A stretch of 24,600 bases of DNA from JAENVU01 sp031362155. GTDB lineage: Bacteria > Actinomycetota > Acidimicrobiia > IMCC26256 > JAENVU01. Below, in pieces: positions 1 to 7,071 of this stretch; within the stretch, counting starts at the first letter, position 1; each line of letters begins with the position of its first letter. The notes under the pieces are model-generated. The model did no database searches, was not told the DNA's origin, and saw only the letters and a program-made list of their open reading frames with translations. The stretch lies in assembly GCA_031362155.1 (NCBI GenBank), contig JANLRZ010000033.1:1-24600 (forward strand). Reading direction: 5' to 3'. A program made the translations under genes and the position numbers.

Positions 1-554
1 CCCTCCTCCTCGACGAGCTCACCGAGCTCGTCGTCTCCGATGCCCTCGCCCAGTACGCGGCCAAGGAGGAGTCCATCGGGACCGAGGCGCTCCGCGAGAT
101 CGAGCGCCGCGTGATGCTGTCGGTGATCGACCAGCACTGGCGCGAGCACCTCTACGAGATGGACTACCTCCGCGAGGGCATCAACCTCCGGGCGATGGGT
201 CAACGGGACCCGTTGGCCGAGTGGCAGCGCGAGGGCTTCGACATGTTCGAAGCAATGATGGAAGGCATCAAGGACGACTTCGTCCGCTACGTGTTCCGGC
301 TCGAGGTTGTCGCCGACGAGGCGCCGACCATGGTCAAGAACGTGCAGTACTCGGCCTCGGAGGACCCGGTGCAGGGCCAGGCGGCGTTCAGCGCAGCCGC
401 GGCGGCCGCGCCGATGGACGAGTTCGGTGCGGCGCCGGAGATCATCGAAGAGGCGGCGCCGCTCCAGCCCGTCACCGTTGAGAAGACGCCGGGCCGCAAT
501 GAGCCTTGTCACTGTGGGAGCGGCAAGAAGTTCAAGCTCTGCCACGGCCGTTGA
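1..554 (+). CDS. secA: Protein translocase subunit SecA, C-terminal part (5' truncated by window)
   Basis: SecA is the cytoplasmic ATPase motor that pushes unfolded preproteins through SecYEG. The reading frame is open from base 3 and enters the window already in the helical scaffold/wing region: the motif SVIDQHWREHLYEMDYLREG followed by INLRAMGQRDPL is diagnostic of SecA. An Ala/Pro/Glu-rich linker leads to a C-terminal SEC-C zinc motif (CHCGSGKKFKLCH), which in the family binds zinc and contacts SecB or ribosomes. About 183 residues are visible; full SecA proteins have about 850-950, so most of the gene lies to the left. The end is a TGA at 552-554. prfB follows 42 bp downstream on the same strand, a common secA-prfB arrangement. 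Identity is certain. Whether this is the main SecA or a SecA2 paralogue is settled mainly by the SEC-C tail, which favours SecA1. Confidence 0.97.
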   Translation, partial: LLLDELTELVVSDALAQYAAKEESIGTEALREIERRVMLSVIDQHWREHLYEMDYLREGINLRAMGQRDPLAEWQREGFDMFEAMMEGIKDDFVRYVFRLEVVADEAPTMVKNVQYSASEDPVQGQAAFSAAAAAAPMDEFGAAPEIIEEAAPLQPVTVEKTPGRNEPCHCGSGKKFKLCHGR

Positions 555-596
555 CCGGTTTCGGTCGCCGTCGGTCAGCCGACCGGAGTTCGGGCG

Positions 597-1715
597 ATGC
601 GTGATTTTTCGGATGACCTGAGCGCGGTGCGCACGCGCGTCGACGACGCTCGTGGGTATCTGCGGATCGATGTGCAACGGTCACGGATCGTCGAGTTGGA
701 GGATCGGGCTGCGCAGCCGGATCTGTGGGACGACCCCGACGCGGCCCGGGCCGTCACGAGCGAGCTCGCGAGCGTTCGGGACGACATCGATCTCGTTGAT
801 TCACTCACCGAGCGGGTCGAAGATCTCGAGACGCTGTACGAACTCGCACGCGAAGAACTGGACGAGTCGGTCGTTCCCGAGATCGACGCGGGGCTCGAAT
901 CGCTGCGCGCCGAGCTCGACACCCTTGAGTTGCGCGCGCTCTTCACCGAAGAGCATGACGAACGTGATGCGATCTGTCAGGTCTCGTCGGGGGCGGGTGG
1001 GACCGATGCCCAAGACTGGACGCAGATGTTGTTGCGAATGTTCAGTCGGTGGGCAGAGCGACGCGGGTTCGTCGTGGAGATCGAAGACATCAGCGAAGGC
1101 ACGGAGGCCGGGATCAGCTCGGCGACGTTCACCGTCAAGGGGCGCTACGCCTACGGGATGCTGACGGGGGAGAAGGGCGTCCATCGGTTGATCCGCATCT
1201 CGCCCTTCGATTCCAATGCTCGCCGCCAGACCGCGTTCGCGGCCTTCGACGCGGTTCCTGCGCTCGACGAGGCCGAAGCTCCCGAGATCGATCCCGGGGA
1301 TCTGCGCGTCGACACCTTCCGTTCATCCGGCGCCGGTGGGCAACACGTCAACGTGACCGACTCGGCCATTCGGCTCACGCACCTGCCGACCGGGATCGTG
1401 GTGTCGTGTCAGAACCAGCGCTCCCAGCTCCAGAACAAGACCAAGGCCATGCAGATTCTCGGCGCGCGACTCGCCGAACGTCATCGTCAGGAGCGGCGCG
1501 CCGAGTTGGAGCAACTGTCGGGTGAGAAGCGCGGTATCGACTTCGGCAGCCAGATCCGCACGTACACGCTCCATCCGTACCAACTGGTGAAGGACGAGCG
1601 CACCCGGTACGAAACCGGCAACGTGAACGCCGTCCTCGACGGCGACCTCGACGAACTCATGGAGTCGTTCCTGCAGTGGCGGCGCAGTGATGTCGGGACG
1701 GCCGGTTCCGGCTGA
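597..1715 (+). CDS. prfB: Peptide chain release factor 2 (RF2)
   Basis: RF2 recognises UGA and UAA stop codons and triggers hydrolysis of peptidyl-tRNA. The 372-residue protein has the N-terminal helical domain, the SPF tripeptide that reads the stop codon (in RISPFDSNARRQTAF), and the catalytic GGQ loop (SSGAGGQHVNVTDSAIRLTH). Length matches the family (about 365-375). The ATG at 597 is preceded by GGAG (585-588) at suitable spacing. Many bacteria control prfB by a +1 frameshift at an in-frame UGA after GYL near codon 25. Here the equivalent stretch (ARGYLRID, about 652-672) runs straight through with no stop, so RF2 is made from a single frame, as expected in actinobacteria. The neighbours ftsE and ftsX follow on the same strand, a syntenic arrangement seen across actinobacteria. 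Confidence 0.98.
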   Translation: MRDFSDDLSAVRTRVDDARGYLRIDVQRSRIVELEDRAAQPDLWDDPDAARAVTSELASVRDDIDLVDSLTERVEDLETLYELAREELDESVVPEIDAGLESLRAELDTLELRALFTEEHDERDAICQVSSGAGGTDAQDWTQMLLRMFSRWAERRGFVVEIEDISEGTEAGISSATFTVKGRYAYGMLTGEKGVHRLIRISPFDSNARRQTAFAAFDAVPALDEAEAPEIDPGDLRVDTFRSSGAGGQHVNVTDSAIRLTHLPTGIVVSCQNQRSQLQNKTKAMQILGARLAERHRQERRAELEQLSGEKRGIDFGSQIRTYTLHPYQLVKDERTRYETGNVNAVLDGDLDELMESFLQWRRSDVGTAGSG

Positions 1716-1789
1716 GCAGGTCCTCAGCGCCGCGCGTCCGGAATGTCGGAGTGTGGGCCTGATGACCCAGGGGCAAGGGAGCCGGCGGG

Positions 1790-1801
1790 TAACCTGAGGG
1801 G
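1790..1801 (+). promoter_or_regulatory. Possible -10 box and Shine-Dalgarno before ftsE
   Basis: TAACCT (1790-1795) fits an actinobacterial -10 (TANNNT). It is followed directly by GAGGGG (1796-1801), a good Shine-Dalgarno 5 nt before the ftsE ATG at 1807. The ribosome site is convincing. The promoter reading is tentative, because a start site about 7 nt after TAACCT would leave the SD incompletely transcribed. The 91-bp gap after prfB would allow a separate promoter. Confidence 0.45.
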
Positions 1802-1806
1802 CTCTC

Positions 1807-2493
1807 ATGATTCGCTTCGAGAACGTCACCATGACCTACAAGGGCAACGTCACCGCGCTGCGGGACGTGAACCTCGACGTCGGCAAGGGCGAGTTCGTCT
1901 TCCTCGTCGGACCGTCCGGCTCCGGGAAATCGACCTTTCTGCGTCTGTTGCTTCGGGATGAAGTCCCATCACGCGGCAAGATCATCGTGGCCGGCCGCGA
2001 TGTCACCACCCTGTCCGACTGGAAGGTGCCCCAGCTTCGCCGCAACATCGGCTGCATCTTTCAGGACTTCAAACTGTTGCCGGGCAAGACGGTCTATGAG
2101 AACGTGGCGTTTGCCTCGGACGTGATCGGCCGGCCTCAGCACGTGACCAAATCGCAAGTCCCACAGATCCTGGACCTGGTCGGCCTGTCGGCCAAGCTCG
2201 ACAGCTTCCCGGACGAACTCTCCGGCGGTGAGCAGCAGCGGGTGTCGATCGCGCGAGCCTTCGTCAATCGGCCGTTGATCTTGCTGGCCGACGAACCGAC
2301 CGGGAACCTCGACCCGCAGACGACGGTCGGCATCATGCGACTGTTGGATCACATCAACCGAACGGGGACCACCGTCGTGATGGCCACGCACGATTCGCGC
2401 ATCGTCGACACCATGCGGCGGCGGGTCGTCGAACTCGAACACGGGGTCCTGGTGCGCGACCAAGCGCGTGGCATCTACGGCGTGGGGACCTGA
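1807..2493 (+). CDS. ftsE: Cell division ATP-binding protein FtsE
   Basis: FtsE is the ABC ATPase of the FtsEX complex, which uses ATP hydrolysis at the division site to activate cell-wall hydrolases rather than to transport a substrate. The 228-residue protein carries every ABC motif: Walker A GPSGSGKST (residues 35-43), a Q-loop (IFQDFKLLP, about 84-92), signature LSGGEQQR (138-145), Walker B LILLADEPTGNLDP (157-170) and an H-loop (VVMATHD). The GCIFQDFKLLP and LADEPTGNLDP stretches and the length are typical of FtsE. Start ATG 1807 has GAGGGG just upstream. The TGA at 2491-2493 is 5 nt from the ftsX start, so the two are cotranscribed and probably translationally coupled. Confidence 0.97.
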   Translation: MIRFENVTMTYKGNVTALRDVNLDVGKGEFVFLVGPSGSGKSTFLRLLLRDEVPSRGKIIVAGRDVTTLSDWKVPQLRRNIGCIFQDFKLLPGKTVYENVAFASDVIGRPQHVTKSQVPQILDLVGLSAKLDSFPDELSGGEQQRVSIARAFVNRPLILLADEPTGNLDPQTTVGIMRLLDHINRTGTTVVMATHDSRIVDTMRRRVVELEHGVLVRDQARGIYGVGT

Positions 2494-2498
2494 TCGGC

Positions 2499-3383
2499 AT
2501 GTTCACGCGGCTCGGATACTTCGCGCGCGAGACCTGGGTCTCGCTCCGTCGCAACATCCTCATGACAGTGGCGGGGGTGCTGACGGTGGCGGTCTCTCTG
2601 TGTGTGCTCGGCGGCGCTCTCCTTCTCACCCGGCTCGTCGATCACGGAACGTCGCAGTGGGAGAACGGCGTCCAGTTCGAGATTTTCATGAAGACCGACG
2701 CGACCCTCAGCCAGGTCGAGGCAGTGAAGACACAACTCGAGAACGACCCGGACGTCCGGACGTTCAAGTTCGTCTCCCACGACGATGCGTATCGTCAGTT
2801 CAAACGGTGGTTCGCGAGTCAGCCGGACCTCGTGTCGAACACTCGGCCCGAAGACCTCCCGGAATCCTTTCGCGTCGCGCCGCGGACCGCGGAGCTCACG
2901 AACCTGGTTGGGAAGCGGTTCGTGAGTCAGGCGGGCGTCGACCAGGTGAATACCGCGCCGGAGTCGGTGAAGAGCCTGCTCGATGCCACTCGCACGATTC
3001 GATACATCTTCCTCACGATCTTCCTGGCGCTGTTGTTCGCCGCGCTGTTCCTCATCGTCAACACGATCCGCCTGGCCACCTTTGCTCGGCGGCGTGAGAT
3101 CGAGGTGATGAAGCTCGTCGGTGCCTCGAACTGGTTCGTACGCATCCCGTTCTTGCTCGAGGGCATGGTCCAGGGAGTCATCGGGTCGGCGGCGGCCGTG
3201 GGCGCGGTCTTCGGGCTGCAATCGCTCATCAGCAACAGCATTTCGCCGACGGACCCTTTGTGGCGAGGCTGGTACGTCGGCCCGGGCGATGCCACCCAGA
3301 TCAGCTTCTACGTGGTCGTCATCGGTATGGCCATCGGCGGGCTGGGCGCGTGGATCGGACTTCGCCGCTTCATCGACGCGTAA
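2499..3383 (+). CDS. ftsX: Cell division permease-like protein FtsX
   Basis: FtsX is the membrane half of FtsEX; its extracytoplasmic loop binds and activates a peptidoglycan hydrolase or its regulator. The 294-residue protein shows the expected layout: a first membrane segment at about residues 19-43 (ILMTVAGVLTVAVSLCVLGG), an external domain of about 120 residues, then three membrane segments. These are IFLTIFLALLFAALFLIVNT, a segment after the family motif REIEVMKLVGASNWFVRIPF, and a last one near the C-terminus (VVVIGMAIGGLGAWIGL). The KLVGAS motif and topology are diagnostic. It starts 5 nt after ftsE. The next gene encodes a coiled-coil LytM protein, the kind of partner FtsX controls. 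Confidence 0.97.
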   Translation: MFTRLGYFARETWVSLRRNILMTVAGVLTVAVSLCVLGGALLLTRLVDHGTSQWENGVQFEIFMKTDATLSQVEAVKTQLENDPDVRTFKFVSHDDAYRQFKRWFASQPDLVSNTRPEDLPESFRVAPRTAELTNLVGKRFVSQAGVDQVNTAPESVKSLLDATRTIRYIFLTIFLALLFAALFLIVNTIRLATFARRREIEVMKLVGASNWFVRIPFLLEGMVQGVIGSAAAVGAVFGLQSLISNSISPTDPLWRGWYVGPGDATQISFYVVVIGMAIGGLGAWIGLRRFIDA

Positions 3384-3400
3384 CCCGTCCGGTTCCGCAC

Positions 3401-3410
3401 CGTTCGAACG
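3401..3410. repeat. Perfect 10-bp palindrome in the ftsX - M23 gap
   Basis: CGTTCGAACG is a perfect palindrome about 18 bp after the ftsX stop and 43 bp before the -10 of the M23 gene. It could be an operator, but it may be chance in GC-rich sequence; no second copy was noticed nearby. Confidence 0.3.
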
Positions 3411-3452
3411 ATTCGCTCGGCGGAGGTCCGCAGTCGCTGTTGCTGGTGTCGT

Positions 3453-3458
3453 TACTGT
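3453..3458 (+). promoter_or_regulatory. -10 box of a probable leaderless promoter (M23 gene)
   Basis: TACTGT lies 6 nt before the ATG at 3465, and there is no Shine-Dalgarno in between. That spacing puts the transcription start at or next to the start codon, so the mRNA is probably leaderless. It implies the hydrolase can be expressed separately from ftsEX. Confidence 0.5.
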
Positions 3459-3464
3459 CAACAG

Positions 3465-4661
3465 ATGATGAATCGCTCCCCGTGGCGAGGCGCGTGCCTG
3501 GTGGCTGCGATGGCAGTGGCCGGGGGCCCGGTCTCGGCCTCAGCTTCGGTTGCGGCTGGGATGCCCCGCCGACCGCACGCGCCGGCGGCCGCCGAGTTCG
3601 AGGCCGCGTCTCGTGAGGAAGCCGCGGCGCTCGCCACCGTGACCGCAGCCCGGGCCGAGCGCGAGCAGGCCCAGGCGCGGGTGCGCCAGTTGGAGCGTGA
3701 CCTGGCGTCGGCCGGCGCGCGCGCCCAGCAAGCCGGTGCGAATGTGGTGATCGTCGAGGCGGCCCAACGGCGGGTCGAGGTGACGCTGGTCGAAACCCGG
3801 ATCCGGTTGGCTGGCGCGATTGCTCGTTCCCGCCGATCGGCGGCGCAGATGTACCGAAGCGTCGGTGCGACGCCGCCTCCGGTGTTGGGTGCGCTCACCC
3901 ACGAAGGCTCGCTCGGCGATCTCGCATCACGCCAGCTCTACCTCGAACAGGCGGGGGAACGGAACGCCAAGAGCCTGACCGACGTGAAGATCGCCCGCGC
4001 TGATGTCGCGGACTCGTTGCGGACGCTCCGGCGACAACGTCGGGACGCCGCCGAGCTCGCGAACGCGGCGCGGGCCGAGCAGACGCGGCTCAGCGCCGTG
4101 CGCGCCGAACAGGAACGGGCGTTGGCGGTGGCGGCTGCCCGCGAGCAGCGGGAGCAGGTGGTGCTCACCTCCATCCAAGCTCGCAAGGCCGAGTTCGAGC
4201 GCGCCGCCCAACGCCAACAGGCAGCATCGGCCGCGATCGAACAGACCCTGACCGCTCGACCCAGCCGCGGCACCGCGTCGCGGCATTTCGAGTTCCCGGC
4301 CGACGGGCCGATCTCGTCGCCGTTCGGCTGGCGCGTCCATCCCATCTTCCACACTCGCCGGTTGCACAGTGGGATCGACATCGGCGCGAGCTATGGGTCG
4401 CCGGTGCGCGCGGGGGCGTCGGGCACGGTCGCGGTCGCGGGCGTGATCAGTGGCTACGGCAATGCGATCGTCATCGACCACGGCGGCGGGATTGCGACGC
4501 TGTACGGCCACCTGTCGCGCTTCAAGGTGCGTGTCGGTCAGACCGTGTCCGCCGGCGCGACGATCGGCGCGGTCGGCAACACCGGGAACTCGACGGGCCC
4601 GCACCTGCACTTCGAAGTGCGCGTCCAGGGCGTGCCCGTCGATCCCATGCCGTACTTGTAA
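3465..4661 (+). CDS. Secreted coiled-coil LytM/M23 peptidase, EnvC-like FtsEX partner
   Basis: The protein is predicted to act outside the membrane on peptidoglycan cross-bridges or stem peptides during cell separation. The 398 residues comprise an N-terminal signal peptide (hydrophobic ACLVAAMAVAGGPVSASAS, residues about 10-28), a long Ala/Arg/Glu-rich coiled coil (about 42-262), and a C-terminal M23 domain (about 278-398). The zinc and catalytic residues are all present: H301 and D305 (HSGID), H349 (YGHL), and H380 and H382 (PHLHFEV). E. coli EnvC has lost these residues and only activates amidases, so this protein may itself be a hydrolase. Placement directly after ftsX and the EnvC-like architecture support control by FtsEX; that link is inference. 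Mycobacteria use an NlpC/P60 protein (RipC) in this role instead. A tandem ATGATG occurs at the start; the first is used here. Confidence 0.9.
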   Translation: MMNRSPWRGACLVAAMAVAGGPVSASASVAAGMPRRPHAPAAAEFEAASREEAAALATVTAARAEREQAQARVRQLERDLASAGARAQQAGANVVIVEAAQRRVEVTLVETRIRLAGAIARSRRSAAQMYRSVGATPPPVLGALTHEGSLGDLASRQLYLEQAGERNAKSLTDVKIARADVADSLRTLRRQRRDAAELANAARAEQTRLSAVRAEQERALAVAAAREQREQVVLTSIQARKAEFERAAQRQQAASAAIEQTLTARPSRGTASRHFEFPADGPISSPFGWRVHPIFHTRRLHSGIDIGASYGSPVRAGASGTVAVAGVISGYGNAIVIDHGGGIATLYGHLSRFKVRVGQTVSAGATIGAVGNTGNSTGPHLHFEVRVQGVPVDPMPYL

Positions 4662-4710
4662 CGGGAAGGTCCTCGGCTCACATCGACGGACGGCGGGCAG
4701 CTGGGAGAGG

Positions 4711-6246
4711 ATGACGCCTGTGCCCGTCGACTGTCTGCCCGACCACCCCGATCTCGATCGGTTGCGGGCCGATGCAACGACGCTGCGCGACTTGGTCCGG
4801 GCCGGGGTCGACGGTTCGATCGCCCTCGTGCGTGAACACCATCCGCGCTTGGGCGATCTGACCGCCGGGACACCGGCGGCGACGGCGTTCAAGCTGTCTG
4901 ACGCCCAGGTGACAGTGGCTCGCCACTACGGCTTCGCCTCGTGGGCGACGCTCCGGGAGTACGTCCTGTTGGTCAACCGGTTCAGCCGATCACCCCACGA
5001 GGAACCGGTCGGTGGGCCGCTCCCCGACGACGAGTCGCGCGCGGACGAGCTGCTCCGTCTCGGCTGCCTCACCTACGGAGCGGACGATCCCGGCCGTTGG
5101 GCACTGGCCGACCGAATGCTGGACGAAGATCCCCACCTCGCCGGATGGTCCGTGTACACGGCGGCTGCCACCGGCACGGTCGAAGCACTGCGGGTCCTGC
5201 TGGCCAACGATCCGACTGCCGCCGCCCGTGACGGGGGACCGTTTGCGTGGCCGCCGCTGATGTACCTGACGTACTCACGGCTCGCACCGAGGTCCAACCG
5301 CGACCCGGTGACCGCCGCCCAGGTGTTGCTCGCCGCGGGTGCGGACCCGAACGCGGGATACCTGTGGGAAGGCCTGCCTTCGCCCTTCACTGCGCTCACC
5401 GGCGTGTTCGGTCGAGGGGAGCAGGGCGCGCCTCCCCACCCGCAGGAGATCCCGCTGGCTCGACTGTTATTGGAAGCCGGCGCGGAGGCAAACGACAGCC
5501 AGACGATCTACAACCGGGGAGCGGGCGACATCGCCCGCGACGACACCGAGTTCCTCGAGCTGCTCCTCGACCACGGCCTGGGTCGAGGCGACGGCGGACC
5601 ATGGCGGCGCATGCTCACCTACGGCCACCAGACGCCGGAGGAGATCGTCGCTGAGGCACTCCAACACTCCGCCGAGGCTGGACTCGAACAACGCGCGCGC
5701 CTGCTTCTTGCTCGTGGTGTCGATCCGAACCAGCCCGGCACCCACCCCGGCTACGAAGGTCGCACCCCGTACGAGGGAGCCGTACTCCACGGCAATCGGG
5801 CGATCGCCGAGCTGCTCGCCGCCGCCGGAGCAGACGCCACCACACTCGATCCCTTGACGGTGTTCGTCGGCACCTGTCTCGTCGGTGACCGCGGTGCCGT
5901 CGACGCTGCGCTGGCCGCGGACGCACACCTTCTGGGGTTGGCGCTCGAAGCGCGCGACGACCTGGTCGCTCGGGCGGTCGAGCTCGGCAGAAGCGACGCC
6001 GTCCGCCTGCTGGTCGATCTCGGGTTCGACATCAACATTCGTCGTCGGACGACGGCGCTGCATGAAGCCGCCGCGCGCGGCGACCTTGACCTGACCAAAC
6101 TGCTGGTGCAGCTCGGGGCCGATCCCGGGATCGTTGATGCCGAGTGGGATTCGCCGCCAGCAGGTTGGGCGCGCCACGGCGGTCACACCGACGTCGCCGA
6201 CTACCTCGATGGGCTCGCCAGACCGGAAGCCGAAGCTGACACGTAG
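4711..6246 (+). CDS. Ankyrin-repeat protein
   Basis: This 511-residue cytoplasmic protein has no signal peptide or membrane segment. An N-terminal region (about 1-90) ends in LSDAQVTVARHYGFASWATLREYV, a stretch often found at the front of bacterial ankyrin proteins. From about residue 135 onward there are degenerate ankyrin repeats, recognisable by AAQVLLAAGADPNAG, LARLLLEAGAEAND, RARLLLARGVDPNQ, AIAELLAAAGADATT, AVRLLVDLGFDIN and TALHEAAARGDLDLTKLLVQLGADPG. Such repeats bind other proteins; no partner or enzyme domain is visible, so its function is unknown. The start is chosen at ATG 4711, directly after GGAGAGG (4704-4710). An in-frame GTG at 4720 has better Shine-Dalgarno spacing and could be the true start. 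It lies 49 bp after the M23 gene, without obvious functional connection. Confidence 0.88.
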   Translation: MTPVPVDCLPDHPDLDRLRADATTLRDLVRAGVDGSIALVREHHPRLGDLTAGTPAATAFKLSDAQVTVARHYGFASWATLREYVLLVNRFSRSPHEEPVGGPLPDDESRADELLRLGCLTYGADDPGRWALADRMLDEDPHLAGWSVYTAAATGTVEALRVLLANDPTAAARDGGPFAWPPLMYLTYSRLAPRSNRDPVTAAQVLLAAGADPNAGYLWEGLPSPFTALTGVFGRGEQGAPPHPQEIPLARLLLEAGAEANDSQTIYNRGAGDIARDDTEFLELLLDHGLGRGDGGPWRRMLTYGHQTPEEIVAEALQHSAEAGLEQRARLLLARGVDPNQPGTHPGYEGRTPYEGAVLHGNRAIAELLAAAGADATTLDPLTVFVGTCLVGDRGAVDAALAADAHLLGLALEARDDLVARAVELGRSDAVRLLVDLGFDINIRRRTTALHEAAARGDLDLTKLLVQLGADPGIVDAEWDSPPAGWARHGGHTDVADYLDGLARPEAEADT

Positions 6247-6277
6247 CGGACGCGACGCCCGTCAGTCGCGGCTCCGC

Positions 6278-6312
6278 GGCGCGGGAGCCGGGTGGGATTT
6301 CCCAGCCGCGCC
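6278..6312. terminator. Possible bidirectional terminator between convergent genes
   Basis: GGCGCGG (6278-6284) pairs with CCGCGCC (6306-6312), and a small inner hairpin TGGG/CCCA (6293-6296 with 6301-6304) sits inside. It lies in the 73-bp gap where the ankyrin gene (+) and the peroxiredoxin gene (-) converge. There is only a weak T-rich tail (around 6319-6325), so the terminator reading rests mainly on position and stem strength. Confidence 0.45.
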
Positions 6313-6319
6313 GGCGAAT

Positions 6320-6952
6320 CTATTTGGGTTGGGGTACCCACCGCAGGTAGGGCTTCTCGGCTCGCCAGCCCTCGGGGAACTTGGCCTTCGCGTCCTCGTC
6401 GGACAGCGACGCGGCCACGATGACGTCTTCGCCAGACTGCCAGTCGACCGGTGTCGCGACCGAGCTCTTCGCGGTGAGTTGCAGGGAGTCGATCACTCGG
6501 AGCAGCTCGTCGATGTTGCGGCCGGTGGATGCCGGATAGGTGATCGTCAGCTTGATCTTCTTGTCCGGTCCGATGACAAACACCGAGCGCACGGTGAGCT
6601 TCTCGTTGGCCGCGGGGTGGATCATGTCGTAGAGCTCTGCGACCTTGCGCTCCGGGTCGGCGATGAGCGGGAAGTTGAGCGCCGTGCCCTTGACGTCGGC
6701 GATATCGGGCGCCCAGCCCTGGTGCGATTCGAGATCATCGACCGAGAGCCCGATGAGCTTGACACCTCGGCTCTCGAACTCGCCCTTGCGCTTGGCGATC
6801 TCGCCGAGTTCGGTCGTGCACACCGGCGTGAAGTCGGCGGGATGGGAGAACAGCAGGCCCCAGCTGTCGCCGAGGTAGTCGTGCAGGCTCACTGGTCCGT
6901 CCGTGGTCTCGGCGGTGAAATCGGGGGCGACATCTCCGAGTCGTAGCGTCAT
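6320..6952 (-). CDS. 1-Cys peroxiredoxin (Prx6 type)
   Basis: This thiol peroxidase reduces hydrogen peroxide and organic or lipid hydroperoxides in the cytoplasm. The 210-residue protein carries the active-site motif HPADFTPVCTTE with P38, T42 and the peroxidatic C45. That is the only cysteine, so it is a 1-Cys enzyme needing an external thiol reductant. The DPERKVAELYDMIHP stretch and the C-terminal extension (TPVDWQSGEDVIV, then the Prx6-type tail) place it in the Prx6/AhpC-TSA 1-Cys group, whose members are about 210-225 residues. Its ATG (6952-6950) is preceded by GAGGT at a normal distance. It is divergent from the MFS gene, with about 120 bp between starts, so the two may share a control region. 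Confidence 0.95.
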   Translation of the reverse strand: MTLRLGDVAPDFTAETTDGPVSLHDYLGDSWGLLFSHPADFTPVCTTELGEIAKRKGEFESRGVKLIGLSVDDLESHQGWAPDIADVKGTALNFPLIADPERKVAELYDMIHPAANEKLTVRSVFVIGPDKKIKLTITYPASTGRNIDELLRVIDSLQLTAKSSVATPVDWQSGEDVIVAASLSDEDAKAKFPEGWRAEKPYLRWVPQPK

Positions 6953-7071
6953 CGTGCAACCTCGTGGGTTCGGGTGGTCGGTCAGGGTCCGGCCAAGTGG
7001 GGGTCGTAACGTCGTCGACGCTATCGGTGTTCCCTGCGAAACGTCGAGTGAAATGGTCGGGAAGTAACAAG

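Noticed and set aside
2475..3461. 328-codon antisense frame across ftsX
   Set aside because: Composition is typical of a shadow frame (rich in R, D, H) and the plus-strand ftsX is unmistakable.
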